From Bacillota bacterium (GTDB lineage Bacteria; Bacillota; Clostridia; Peptostreptococcales; Anaerovoracaceae): a DNA stretch of 64,000 bases. The position numbers were made by a program, and so were the translations under genes. The DNA is taken from positions 1 through 64,000 of the forward strand of contig JAFRXM010000061.1 of the NCBI GenBank assembly GCA_017443515.1. Direction: 5' to 3'. Below, in pieces: positions 31,380-40,479 of this stretch (within the stretch, counting starts at the first letter, position 1; each line of letters starts with the position of its first letter). The notes beneath the pieces were generated by a model that made no database searches, was not told where the DNA came from, and was given only the letters and a program-made list of their open reading frames with translations.

Positions 31380-32239
31380 ACTTTTATCCATTCTATCTGC
31401 GGGTAGCGCCTGAACCATATCAGCTGGCGGCGCGCGTAATGGCGCGTGTTCGTCTTAATAGTTTCCGAGGCCGATTCCGGCGGCATGCCGCCTTGGACGG
31501 CCTCAATTATTTCCTTGTATCCTATGCCTTTCATGGCGACGTCTTTGGCGGTAAAGCCCATGTCCATAAGGCGCAGCACCTCTTCGGCAAGGCCTGCCTC
31601 AAAGAGCCTGTCGACGCGGGTATTTATGCGCTCGTAGAGTATTTTGCGGTCCATGTCAAGGCCGTACATCACAGGCTCGAGTATCCTGCTTGGCGTTGTT
31701 GCCTCAGCAAAACGGGCCAGCTTATCCTCGCCGTTTTCGAGCCTTTCTATAGCCCTTAAGGCACGTTTTATGTTGTTTACATGTATTTCCGACGCTGCGT
31801 CAGGATCGAGCTTTTCAAGACGCTGGTGTATACGATGCGCGTCTCCGCCTTCCTCGGCAAAGACCTTCTGCCTGTAATCGTCGTCGCCTTCGGGAGCGGA
31901 AAAATCCATATCGTAGATCAGCGAATTGACGTACAGCCCCGTGCCTCCGCAGACGATCGGGACCTTGCCCCGCGCGTCTATGTCCTGAATATACTTTAGC
32001 GCCAGCTTCTGATAATCCGCTACATTAAAAGGCGTGCGCGGGTCTATCTCGTCAATGAGCCAGTGCCTTGCGCGCGCGCGTTCTTCGGCCGTGGGCTTGG
32101 CGCTTCCTATATCCATGTACTTGTAGATCTGCATGGAATCCGCGGAAACTATCTCGCCGCCCAGCTTTTCGGCAAGCTGTATCGCGTATTCGGTTTTTCC
32201 GGAGGCTGTAGGCCCCACGACGAAATACGTTCTGATCAT
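31376..32239 (-). CDS. miaA: tRNA dimethylallyltransferase MiaA
   Basis: Transfers the dimethylallyl group to A37 of tRNAs reading UNN codons. The 287 residues begin MIRTYFVVGPTASGKTEYA (P-loop) and continue with ISADSMQ-like IVSADSMQIYKYMDIGSAKP, GGTGLYVNSLI, and RHYARRQLIWFRR at the C-terminus. The open frame extends 35 codons upstream into mutL, but homologues start at this ATG. Last gene of the long minus-strand run, seven bases after the mutL stop. The hfq gene that often follows miaA is not present. Confidence 0.95.
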   Translation of the reverse strand: MIRTYFVVGPTASGKTEYAIQLAEKLGGEIVSADSMQIYKYMDIGSAKPTAEERARARHWLIDEIDPRTPFNVADYQKLALKYIQDIDARGKVPIVCGGTGLYVNSLIYDMDFSAPEGDDDYRQKVFAEEGGDAHRIHQRLEKLDPDAASEIHVNNIKRALRAIERLENGEDKLARFAEATTPSRILEPVMYGLDMDRKILYERINTRVDRLFEAGLAEEVLRLMDMGFTAKDVAMKGIGYKEIIEAVQGGMPPESASETIKTNTRHYARRQLIWFRRYPQIEWIKV

Positions 32240-32246
32240 GGACGGT

Positions 32247-34130
32247 CTACTTTCTTTTGAACATCTTCTCCAGTTCAGATTCGGTGAATTTGAGGAAGGT
32301 CGGTCTTCCGTGCGGACAGGAATAAGGATTCTCGCACTTGTCAAGATCCGAAAGAAGCTGCTTGACTTCCTCAGGCGAGAGCCTGTCGTGAGCCTTGACA
32401 GCTGACTTGCAGGAGCGCATCGTAATAGCGTCGCGCTTTGCCTGAAGCGCCATGCGCGTCTCGGATGCCGCCTCGAAGAACTCCGTAAGAAAATCCTCAG
32501 CTTCGGTGAGCTGCATGCAACCGGGAACTGCCGTTACCGCGTACGATGCCGGACCGAACTCCTTAAGTTCAAAGCCCATCTGAGACAGCATTTCCGCTGC
32601 CGCAGGGGCCGCCTGCATATCTGCGTAACCAAGCTCAACTACTATAGGCGCCAGCAGCTGCTGCGCCGCGTCAGGCTCGGAATTAAAGCGTCCCAAAAGC
32701 TTTTCGAACATGACGCGCTCGTGGACCGCGTGCTGGTCCATTATATAAAGCCCGTCGGCATCCTTGAACACCAGGTAGGTGCTGAAGGCCTGACCTATGT
32801 AAGAAAGGCCTGAGAATTTGAAGCCCTGCGGGGCATTGTAGGTGAAGACTTCTTCCTGTACAGCGGTCTCCAGAACGCGCTCTTCCTGGCGCATCCTGGC
32901 GAATATGTCCTTGTACGGAGAAGCGTTCGCCTCGCCGACGTATTCTACTTTCGGACCAGATGATGGAAGGACTACAGAAGCTTTGTTCAGGTCAGCAGCA
33001 CCTTCATTGTCTTCATTTTTGTCTAAGATCTCAGCGCTCCACCCGGATCTCTCAGGCAGATCAGCTATGTTATTATCTTCAGACAGAGCTGCGGGATTTG
33101 AAGTCTCGCCCTGAATTGTACGCACCTCCATGGCCTGCGGGTTCAACAGAGCCTTTCTAACGGAGCGCATTACGAACTCGTGCACCTCTTTTTCCTGATA
33201 GAAGCGTATCTCGGTCTTGTGCGGGTGGATGTTTACGTCAAGAGTCCGAGGATCAAGCTCGAGGAACAGAAATGCAGATGGATACTGCCCGTCAAAGAGC
33301 TTGTCGTGATACGCGTCGGCAAGAGCCTGCTCCAAAAGCCTGCTCTTTACGAGCCTTCCATTGACGAAGAAGACCTGCTTTCTTCTGGTCTTTTCGAACA
33401 CAGTCGGAGACGAGGTGTACCCTCTGATCCTGAAGGCACCTTCTTCATAAGCTACCTCTACCAGACCCTGCATCGTCTTTGCGCTGTAAACGGTCAAAAT
33501 CGCCTGTTTCAGCGAGTTTCTGCCCGGGGTCGAGAAAAGTATCGACCCATTGGAAACGAGCCGCATACGGACCGCTGGATAGGCTATAGCCATTTTCGAC
33601 ACATAGTCAGTCACCAGCGAACTTTCGGTATTGTCCGGCTTTAAGAACTTGAGCCTTGCGGGCACGTTGAAAAAGAGGTCCTTTACTATGATGGTAGTCC
33701 CCTCTTCGCACGCGGCGTCTTCTATGGAAAGGATCTCGGAAGCGGCAAGACTTATCCTTGCGCCTGTCCTTGCGCCCGCAGTCTTTGTTATAAGTTCTGT
33801 TCTGGAGACTGCCGCAATGGATGCGAGCGCCTCACCGCGGAATCCCAGAGTCTCTATGTCGTCGAGGTCCTCTTCGGTATGCAGCTTGCTCGTAGCGTAG
33901 CGCATGAAAGCAAGCTCCAGCTGGTCTTTTGGGATGCCGCAGCCGTTGTCCGTCACGCGTATGTATTCCTTGCCGCCTTTTTGTATCTCTACTGTTATGG
34001 ATGTGGCACCCGCGTCTATCGAATTCTCAACGAGTTCCTTTACGATGGAAAGCGGCCTTTCGACGACTTCGCCGGCTGCTATCTTATCCGCTACATCCCT
34101 TGGGAGCGCTCTTATGATCCTTTCGTTCAC
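32247..34130 (-). CDS. mutL: DNA mismatch repair protein MutL
   Basis: A 627-residue GHKL ATPase with latent endonuclease. The N-terminal domain shows IAAGEVVERP, SIDAGAT, DNGCGI and TLGFRGEAL. The C-terminal domain has the metal-binding motif DQHAVHERVMFE (DQHA-x2-E-x4-E), SCKSAVKA and CPHGRPT, so nicking activity should be intact, as expected in an organism without MutH. The start is GTG at 34130, overlapping the mutS stop (GTGA). The linker (about 340-420) is poorly conserved, as usual. Confidence 0.96.
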   Translation of the reverse strand: MNERIIRALPRDVADKIAAGEVVERPLSIVKELVENSIDAGATSITVEIQKGGKEYIRVTDNGCGIPKDQLELAFMRYATSKLHTEEDLDDIETLGFRGEALASIAAVSRTELITKTAGARTGARISLAASEILSIEDAACEEGTTIIVKDLFFNVPARLKFLKPDNTESSLVTDYVSKMAIAYPAVRMRLVSNGSILFSTPGRNSLKQAILTVYSAKTMQGLVEVAYEEGAFRIRGYTSSPTVFEKTRRKQVFFVNGRLVKSRLLEQALADAYHDKLFDGQYPSAFLFLELDPRTLDVNIHPHKTEIRFYQEKEVHEFVMRSVRKALLNPQAMEVRTIQGETSNPAALSEDNNIADLPERSGWSAEILDKNEDNEGAADLNKASVVLPSSGPKVEYVGEANASPYKDIFARMRQEERVLETAVQEEVFTYNAPQGFKFSGLSYIGQAFSTYLVFKDADGLYIMDQHAVHERVMFEKLLGRFNSEPDAAQQLLAPIVVELGYADMQAAPAAAEMLSQMGFELKEFGPASYAVTAVPGCMQLTEAEDFLTEFFEAASETRMALQAKRDAITMRSCKSAVKAHDRLSPEEVKQLLSDLDKCENPYSCPHGRPTFLKFTESELEKMFKRK

Positions 34131-36715
34131 AGCTTTTTGGCCTCCTCCTGAAGCTCCTCCAGAAGCCTTATCGCTCCGGAAGGCGTTATATTCATAAGGT
34201 CAAGATCCCTGAGTTTTTGCGCTATCACGGAATCGCCAAGGTTGAACAGCGACAGCTGGGCTTCGGAAGAAGCCCTCTCTTCACGTTTTCCCTTTGCGCT
34301 CCGGTTTTCCTGTGCAGGATCTGTGCTTTTCTGAACTCCTCCTGTATCGGCGTGACAGAGAACCGTCCCCTTGTCACCTGATTCCAGCTCGTCCAGCTTG
34401 TTCTGCGCGGCTTCGAGGACAGACTTCGGAACGCCCGCAAGTTTCGCGACGTGTATGCCGTAGCTGCGGCTCGCGGCGCCCTCAACTATCTTGTGAAGGA
34501 ACACTATATTGCCGTTCTGCTCAGCTACGTCCACGTTAAGATTGCGCACGCCTTCTATACTTTCCGAAAGAGCGGTAAGCTCGTGGTAGTGGGTCGCGAA
34601 AAGCGTCCTGGTCTTAAGATCCGGCCTTGTGAGCGCTTCAACTACGGCCCAGGCTATGGAAAGACCATCCCAGGTGCTGGTGCCGCGGCCTATCTCATCC
34701 AGGATGACAAGGCTCTTCTTCGTCGCGGTGTTGAGTATGTACGCAAGCTCTGACATCTCCACGAAGAACGTGGACTGCCCCATGGAGATGTTGTCCGAAG
34801 CACCTATCCTGGTGTAGATGCGGTCGCATATGCCTATGCTTGCCTCGTCCGCCGGGACAAAGCAGCCCGCCTGCGCCATCAGGACTATCAGCGCCAGCTG
34901 GCGCATATAGGTGGATTTACCGGACATGTTAGGACCGGTTATGAGAAGCATGGACGCCTTATCGCGGTCTATGTACACGTCGTTCGACACGTAGATTCCG
35001 TCCGCGATGGTATTTTCTATCACCGGATGGCGTCCGCGCTTTATAACGATCTCATCCTTGTTGTTTACGGATGGCTTTACATAATTATTTCTTACGGAGA
35101 CTTCCGCGAAACTGCACAAAACATCTGCGGATGCGAGCGCTGTGGAACTCCTCTGGATGTTCGCAGTCAGATCTTTTATCTTAAGCCGAAGCGCCGTGAA
35201 CAGCCTGTATTCCAGATCGTTGGTCTTGGTCTGCGCGTTTAAGACCAGGCTCTCCACCTCTTTTAGCTCCGGAGTTATATACCTTTCGCCGCCGACAAGA
35301 GTCTGCTTTCTGATGTAGTCTTCCGGCGCCATGTCCGTCTGCGACTTGCTGATCTCGATATAGTAGCCGAAGACCTTGTTGTAGCCCACCTTGAGGTTCT
35401 TTATTCCTGTGCGCTCGCGCTCGGTCGCCTCAAGCCCTGCTATCCACTTCCTGCCGTCCCTTGCGGAATCGTTGATATCATCCAGTTCTTTGGAGTAGCC
35501 CGGCTTGATCAGCCCGCCTTCTCTTACGGTAAACGGCGGATCGTCGGTGATGGCAGCCTCTATCTCCTCGCAGATGTCGGTGAGCGGATCTATCTGCGCG
35601 TTGAGCTGGTCCAGAAGCTCCTGCGAAACGTTGGAAAGCTCGGCCTTTATGTCCGGAAGCCTCTTAAGACTCGTCTTTAGCGCAACAAGATCCCTGGCGT
35701 TGGCCGTACCAAGGGATATCCTTGCTATCAGCCTTTCGAGGTCGTAGACGTCCTTCAGGGCGTTCCTCAGGTTGTTGCGCGTATACACATCCTCCACCAG
35801 GGCGTCTACGGCGTCCAGGCGCTTTTGTATCATATCTATGTTTATGAGAGGTTCTCTGAGCCAGGAACGCATCTTCCTGGAGCCCATGGCCGTGCCACAG
35901 AGGTCCAGAACGCCGAGAAGCGAACCGTTAACACCGCGCTCGAACAGAGTCTCGGTTATCTCAAGGTTCTTTACTGTTGCCTTATCAAGCCTCATCGTGA
36001 CGGAATCGTCCACTATGCGCATGGGCTCGAGGTGCGTAACATCCTGTTTTTGTGTGTCCTTAAGGTACGCCAGAAGCATGCCCGGAGCGCTCTTTTCGTA
36101 GCTCAGCCTGCTGCTGATGCACGAGATGTAAAGCCCTTCGGTATGCTGCGCAAAGTCCCATAGATCAGGCGCCCTGTCCGCGTCGAAGTTTGTAATGATC
36201 TCTTTCGGCTGCACCCTTACCAGCGTTTCTATCAATTGCTCGCTGCGGTTCTCTCCGCCTATGCGGCTTGCGCAGAACTCGCCGGTGGATATGTCGCACC
36301 AGGAAAGGTCTATGCTGTCGTCGAAATACACGGCAAACAGGTAGTTGCTCTCCTTTTCGGAAAGCATGGTATCGCTTACTACTGTGCCCGGAGTCACGAC
36401 CCTTATTACGTCTCTTGGAACTATGCCCTTGCATGTCGCCGGGTCTGCCATCTGCTCTGCGATAGCTACTTTATAGCCTTTTTCTATGAGCCTTGCTATG
36501 TAGGTGTCCGCCGCGTGGTAAGGAACTCCGCACATCGGAGCCTTCTCGTCGTCGCCGCAGGCACGGGAGGTCAGCACCAGTTCTATTGCTTTTGACGCAA
36601 CTATGGCATCGTCAAAAAACATCTCGTAGAAATCGCCGAGACGGTAGAAAAGAAGGCAGTCCTTGTACTGCTCCTTCGTCGCCAGATACTGCTGCATCAT
36701 CGGGCTGTATGCCAC
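34127..36715 (-). CDS. mutS: DNA mismatch repair protein MutS
   Basis: Mismatch-recognising ATPase of 862 residues. The mismatch-reading Phe-x-Glu appears in GDFYEMFFDDA near residue 30; Walker A GPNMSGKST lies near 593-600 and DEIGRGTSTWDG follows. The C-terminal linker holds an unusual insertion, DKGTVLCH, encoded by a small palindromic repeat (34352-34377) in frame; after it the normal QLSLFNLGDSVI and dimer region resume. The start is GTG at 36715 with a clear GGAGG eight bases upstream; the stop overlaps mutL. Confidence 0.96.
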   Translation of the reverse strand: MAYSPMMQQYLATKEQYKDCLLFYRLGDFYEMFFDDAIVASKAIELVLTSRACGDDEKAPMCGVPYHAADTYIARLIEKGYKVAIAEQMADPATCKGIVPRDVIRVVTPGTVVSDTMLSEKESNYLFAVYFDDSIDLSWCDISTGEFCASRIGGENRSEQLIETLVRVQPKEIITNFDADRAPDLWDFAQHTEGLYISCISSRLSYEKSAPGMLLAYLKDTQKQDVTHLEPMRIVDDSVTMRLDKATVKNLEITETLFERGVNGSLLGVLDLCGTAMGSRKMRSWLREPLINIDMIQKRLDAVDALVEDVYTRNNLRNALKDVYDLERLIARISLGTANARDLVALKTSLKRLPDIKAELSNVSQELLDQLNAQIDPLTDICEEIEAAITDDPPFTVREGGLIKPGYSKELDDINDSARDGRKWIAGLEATERERTGIKNLKVGYNKVFGYYIEISKSQTDMAPEDYIRKQTLVGGERYITPELKEVESLVLNAQTKTNDLEYRLFTALRLKIKDLTANIQRSSTALASADVLCSFAEVSVRNNYVKPSVNNKDEIVIKRGRHPVIENTIADGIYVSNDVYIDRDKASMLLITGPNMSGKSTYMRQLALIVLMAQAGCFVPADEASIGICDRIYTRIGASDNISMGQSTFFVEMSELAYILNTATKKSLVILDEIGRGTSTWDGLSIAWAVVEALTRPDLKTRTLFATHYHELTALSESIEGVRNLNVDVAEQNGNIVFLHKIVEGAASRSYGIHVAKLAGVPKSVLEAAQNKLDELESGDKGTVLCHADTGGVQKSTDPAQENRSAKGKREERASSEAQLSLFNLGDSVIAQKLRDLDLMNITPSGAIRLLEELQEEAKKL
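34352..34377. repeat. In-frame copy of the GAACCGTCCC palindromic repeat inside mutS
   Basis: GTGACA (34352-34357) and TGTCAC (34372-34377) flank GAGAACCGTCCCCT. The 26-base unit lies in the MutS linker and is read without shifting the frame. It shares the core AGAACCGTCCC with the intergenic copy at 23210-23236. Confidence 0.65.
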
Positions 36716-36716
36716 T

Positions 36717-37514
36717 TTAAGCCTCCAGTTTTTCGTGAGCCGCCTTTACAGCGGCCTCTATATCTATATCAGCCTCAGGATCCTGCGCAAATACAAGATC
36801 GAGGAGAAATTCTATGTTTCCGGTAGAACCGGTTATAGGCGAATAGTCGAGCCCCGCGGGGTAAAGCCTGTTTGCCGCGGCATAACCAATTACGCTCTGT
36901 ATCACCTGCGCGTGGACCTTAGGATCCTTTACAAGGCCCTTTTTTCCTACCTGCTCCCTGCCAGCTTCGAACTGAGGTTTTACAAGGGCAGTAAGATGCG
37001 CACCTTCTTTCAGCAGCTTCACCGCTGTCGGGAATATCAGCCTCAGCGATATGAATGATACATCGGTGCAGGCGTAGTCTATTGGCTCTGGTATCTGCGC
37101 CGGATCCATGGTGCGGAAATTGGTCTTTTCCATGCACACTACGCGCTCGTCGGAGCGCAGCTTGTACGCCAGCTGGTTCGTCCCGGAATCCACAGCGTAG
37201 ACTTTTTTTGCGCCGCGCTGCAGAAGGCAGTCTGTAAAGCCTCCCGTAGAAGACCCTATATCAAGGCACACAAGGCCTGAAGGGTCTATCCCGAACACAT
37301 CCAAGGCCTTGGCGATCTTATATCCGCCACGCCCCACGTAGGGACAGGTATCGCCCTTGACCTCCAGGAAAGCATCCTCTGCGACCTGGGTGCCGGGCTT
37401 ATCCGAAATAGCCTTGTTGACGTAGACAAGGCCTTCCATTATCGCTATCCTGGCTTTCTCGCGCGACTCGAAGAAGCCTTTTTCGGTTAGCAGAACATCA
37501 AGTCTTTTCTTCAA
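36717..37514 (-). CDS. tlyA: TlyA-family rRNA methyltransferase
   Basis: A 265-residue protein with an N-terminal S4 RNA-binding domain (KKRLDVLLTEKG, SREKARIAIMEG) and an FtsJ-like SAM methyltransferase domain (CLDIGSSTGGFTDCLLQRGA, VDSGTNQLAYKLR, LVKPQFEAGR). Homologues 2'-O-methylate 16S and 23S rRNA cytidines; some are called hemolysin A by history. The start is TTG at 37514, with GGAGGAGG upstream, overlapping the dxs stop (TTGA). It is followed two bases later by mutS. Confidence 0.93.
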   Translation of the reverse strand: MKKRLDVLLTEKGFFESREKARIAIMEGLVYVNKAISDKPGTQVAEDAFLEVKGDTCPYVGRGGYKIAKALDVFGIDPSGLVCLDIGSSTGGFTDCLLQRGAKKVYAVDSGTNQLAYKLRSDERVVCMEKTNFRTMDPAQIPEPIDYACTDVSFISLRLIFPTAVKLLKEGAHLTALVKPQFEAGREQVGKKGLVKDPKVHAQVIQSVIGYAAANRLYPAGLDYSPITGSTGNIEFLLDLVFAQDPEADIDIEAAVKAAHEKLEA

Positions 37515-39370
37515 GCTCTGCCTCCTCCGATAAACTCTTCTACCTTCAGCGCTATTCCCTGGGCATCCATCCCGTACTTTTCCCTTAGCTGGGCTATGGT
37601 GCCGTGCTCTATGAACTTGTCCGGCCATCCCAGAACAAGAACTTCCACCGGAGCCTTTGTCCTGCATGCATATGCCGCGACAGCGGATCCAAACCCGCCG
37701 GTACCAACGCCGTCCTCAACTGTTACTATAGTTTTGTACTTTCTGAACTGCTTTGCAAGGAAAGCTTCGTTAAGGGGTGCAAGTGTACCGATGTCCGCAA
37801 CGGCAACGCTGAGCGTCTTCCAGTCTTTTATGACGCTGTTTTCCATGATCTTCGCGGCTTTGAAAGCTTCATCCAGCATATTTGCGTCACTGAGTATCAG
37901 AACGCCTGAACCATCCCTGAGTATCTGCGGATCTCCGTTTCCGGCAGGTATCGCGCTTTCCTTTACCTTGCCCCTCGGGTATCTTATTGCGACAGGCGCT
38001 TCGGATGAAAAAGCTTTTTTCATCATATTGCGCAGCGTTTCCTTATCGCGGGGGTTCATTATGGTGATCCCGGGCATCGATGACATGTATGCTATGTCGA
38101 AAATGCCCTGGTGCGTCTCGCCGTCGGCCCCTGTGACTCCTGCCCTGTCGACTGCAAACACAACGGGAAGCTTCTGAAGGCAGACTTCGCTCAGCATCTG
38201 GTCGTAGGCCCTCTGAAGGAATGTCGAATACACTGCAGTTACGGGGCGCATACCGTTCAGAGCAAGGCCTTCAGCAAAAGCGACAGCGTGCTGCTCGGCT
38301 ATTCCAACGTCGAACACCCTGTCCGGAAGAGCCTCCTTCATGGGCATGAGACCCGTAGAATCCATCATCGCAGCACTTATCGCGCAGATCTTTTCGTCTT
38401 CTTTCGCAAGCTCCAGCAGTATCTCTCCGAAAGCGTCAGACCAGCTCTGGCCTGTAACCTTGTCATGCTTTTGGACGTCTGAAGGATCGAAGCTTCCGAT
38501 CCCGTGGAACCTTGTGGGATCCTCTTCAGCAGGGGCAAAACCCTTGCCCTTTGTGGTAAGTACATGCAGCATTACCGGCCTGTTCTGGGCTTTTGCGAAC
38601 TCGAAGAGCCTTATCATGACTTCTATGTCGTGGCCGTTCACAGGTCCGTAGTACTTGAATCCTATCTCCTCGAAAATATCCCTGGGAAGTATTGAGTACT
38701 TTATAGCGTCCCTGATGGATTCGAGCCTGTGCTGTCCCCTGGGGCCACTCATCTTCTTGAGGTTTTCCTTGAACTTTTTGTAAAAGCCCGATGTGCGCAG
38801 CTTCTGCAGATGGCTGTTCAGCCCGCCTACATTCTTGGAGATAGACATGTCGTTGTCGTTAAGCACGACGATCACTGGAGTTTTAGACGCTCCGATGCAG
38901 TTCAGCGCCTCCCAGGCAACGCCAGAAGTCATGGCTCCGTCGCCTATTACAGCAACACAGCTGTAATCATCTCCGGCAAGATCCCTTGCCACTGCCATGC
39001 CGTGCGCTATGGAAAGAGACGTGCCTGAATGCCCTGGGTCCGTTATGTCGTGGACGCTTTCGCTGCGCTTGGGAAAGCCCGAAATACCGCCCATCTGGCG
39101 CAGGCTCTGCATATCATCCCAGCGCCCTGTGATCATCTTGTGTGCGTAGCACTGATGGCCTACGTCCCAGATGATCTTGTCCTTGGGGCTGTCGAACACC
39201 TTGTGCAGAGCTATGGTAAGTTCCACCACGCCAAGAGAAGAAGCAAGATGTCCGCCTGTCTTTGAGACGCTTTCGACCATATCGCTTCTTATCTTTGCGG
39301 CAAGCTGATCCAGTTCTTCAGAAGTGCCGTTTTTTATCTTATCAATGATGTTTTCAGTGTTTTCAGCCAT
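37511..39370 (-). CDS. dxs: 1-deoxy-D-xylulose-5-phosphate synthase
   Basis: Thiamine-diphosphate enzyme condensing pyruvate and glyceraldehyde-3-phosphate, the first step of the MEP isoprenoid pathway. The 619 residues show DVGHQCYAHKMITGR, the ThDP motif GDGAMTSG with NDNDMSIS, and the pyrimidine-domain DRAGVTGADGETHQG. Its gene overlaps ispA by eight bases and tlyA by four; dxs-tlyA next to xseAB-ispA is a common bacterial arrangement. It feeds the polyprenyl synthase encoded just upstream. Confidence 0.97.
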   Translation of the reverse strand: MAENTENIIDKIKNGTSEELDQLAAKIRSDMVESVSKTGGHLASSLGVVELTIALHKVFDSPKDKIIWDVGHQCYAHKMITGRWDDMQSLRQMGGISGFPKRSESVHDITDPGHSGTSLSIAHGMAVARDLAGDDYSCVAVIGDGAMTSGVAWEALNCIGASKTPVIVVLNDNDMSISKNVGGLNSHLQKLRTSGFYKKFKENLKKMSGPRGQHRLESIRDAIKYSILPRDIFEEIGFKYYGPVNGHDIEVMIRLFEFAKAQNRPVMLHVLTTKGKGFAPAEEDPTRFHGIGSFDPSDVQKHDKVTGQSWSDAFGEILLELAKEDEKICAISAAMMDSTGLMPMKEALPDRVFDVGIAEQHAVAFAEGLALNGMRPVTAVYSTFLQRAYDQMLSEVCLQKLPVVFAVDRAGVTGADGETHQGIFDIAYMSSMPGITIMNPRDKETLRNMMKKAFSSEAPVAIRYPRGKVKESAIPAGNGDPQILRDGSGVLILSDANMLDEAFKAAKIMENSVIKDWKTLSVAVADIGTLAPLNEAFLAKQFRKYKTIVTVEDGVGTGGFGSAVAAYACRTKAPVEVLVLGWPDKFIEHGTIAQLREKYGMDAQGIALKVEEFIGGGRA

Positions 39371-40241
39371 TTATCTTCTGTTCCAAAAGCTCCGCAAGAT
39401 ACCTGTAGACCTCTGCGTGGTCGTAGTATTTTTCTATCGCGTCTTTGGCTCTCTTTATGTATTTCATCGCCTTTTCAGAAGCTCTGTCCAGGCCGTATGT
39501 ACCTGCGTAGGTGTTTTTGTCTGTGTCCTGGCCGCTTCTGACGTCGTCGATATCATCCACGAGCTGGAAAGCCATACCTATGTTTTCTCCGTATATAAGA
39601 AGGTCTTCTCTTGTGGACGCATCCATTCCTCCCAGGAATCCTCCTGAAAGGACGCTGCTTCTTATAAGCATCGCGGTCTTGTTGTAGTTGATATAATTGA
39701 AAAGATCCTCGGATCCGCTGCGCTCCGCAGACTCTATATCCGTGATCTGCCCTGCCACCATGCCTCTGCAGCCACAGCCCTTGGAGAGCGAATACGCAGC
39801 CCTTACCTTCCTCTTCAGGAGATCCGGGTCGTCCAGGTACATAAGCATGTCCTTGTTGAGAGATTCGAATGCTGCAGACAGCAGTCCGTCACCTGCAAGG
39901 ATGGCGTTTGCTTCGCCGAAGACCTTGTGGCAGGTCGGTTTGCCGCGCCTGAGGTCGTCGTCATCCATTGCCGGAAGATCGTCGTGGATCAGCGAATAAG
40001 TGTGTATATACTCAACAGCGCAGGCGTTGGGAAGCACGAAATGGAGCGGCGTATTGAACATGTCGCACGAAGCAAGCACCAGCACCGGCCTTATCCTTTT
40101 GCCGCCGGATAAAAGCGCGTAACGCATAGCCTCGTAAAGGCTCTTGCTAAGAGGCGATATTTCCGGTATGAAGTCCAGAATGTGTTCGTCTACAAGGTCC
40201 TTATACCTTTTGAATGCTTCAATGCTGGAACTAGTGCTCAT
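39363..40241 (-). CDS. ispA: Polyprenyl (farnesyl-type) diphosphate synthase
   Basis: A 292-residue prenyl chain elongase. The first aspartate-rich motif lies in IHDDLPAMDDDDLRRGKPTCHK and the second in FQLVDDIDDVRSG. GGKRIRPVL is the isopentenyl-diphosphate site. Length and the position between xseB and dxs suggest farnesyl or geranylgeranyl diphosphate product; chain length cannot be fixed from the sequence alone. It overlaps xseB by 11 bases. Confidence 0.93.
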   Translation of the reverse strand: MSTSSSIEAFKRYKDLVDEHILDFIPEISPLSKSLYEAMRYALLSGGKRIRPVLVLASCDMFNTPLHFVLPNACAVEYIHTYSLIHDDLPAMDDDDLRRGKPTCHKVFGEANAILAGDGLLSAAFESLNKDMLMYLDDPDLLKRKVRAAYSLSKGCGCRGMVAGQITDIESAERSGSEDLFNYINYNKTAMLIRSSVLSGGFLGGMDASTREDLLIYGENIGMAFQLVDDIDDVRSGQDTDKNTYAGTYGLDRASEKAMKYIKRAKDAIEKYYDHAEVYRYLAELLEQKING

Positions 40242-40455
40242 GGAACTCCTCCGTGGTGCCGTCCTGCGGACGGTAGATCTCTATCTTCTGCCTTGCGTCT
40301 TTTAGTATTCTGTCACACAGCTCGTAGTATTTTACGCTGTCTTCGTAGATCTTTATGCTCTCTTCGAGGCTGCACTCGCCGCTGCGGAGCTTTTCGACGG
40401 CTGTTTCCAGCTTTTCAAGCGCTTCCTCAAAGCTTATATTCTTCTTCTGTGCCAT
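40231..40455 (-). CDS. xseB: Exodeoxyribonuclease VII small subunit
   Basis: A 74-residue helical protein with the family core SFEEALEKLETAVEKLRSGECSLEESI (residue run broken here by no gap; key residues are the LE-x2-V-x2-L and L-E-E-S). It binds the large subunit XseA to form a single-strand DNA exonuclease. It lies 24 bases after xseA. Confidence 0.94.
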   Translation of the reverse strand: MAQKKNISFEEALEKLETAVEKLRSGECSLEESIKIYEDSVKYYELCDRILKDARQKIEIYRPQDGTTEEFHEH

Positions 40456-40479
40456 ACTGACCTCCAGTATCTTATTATA

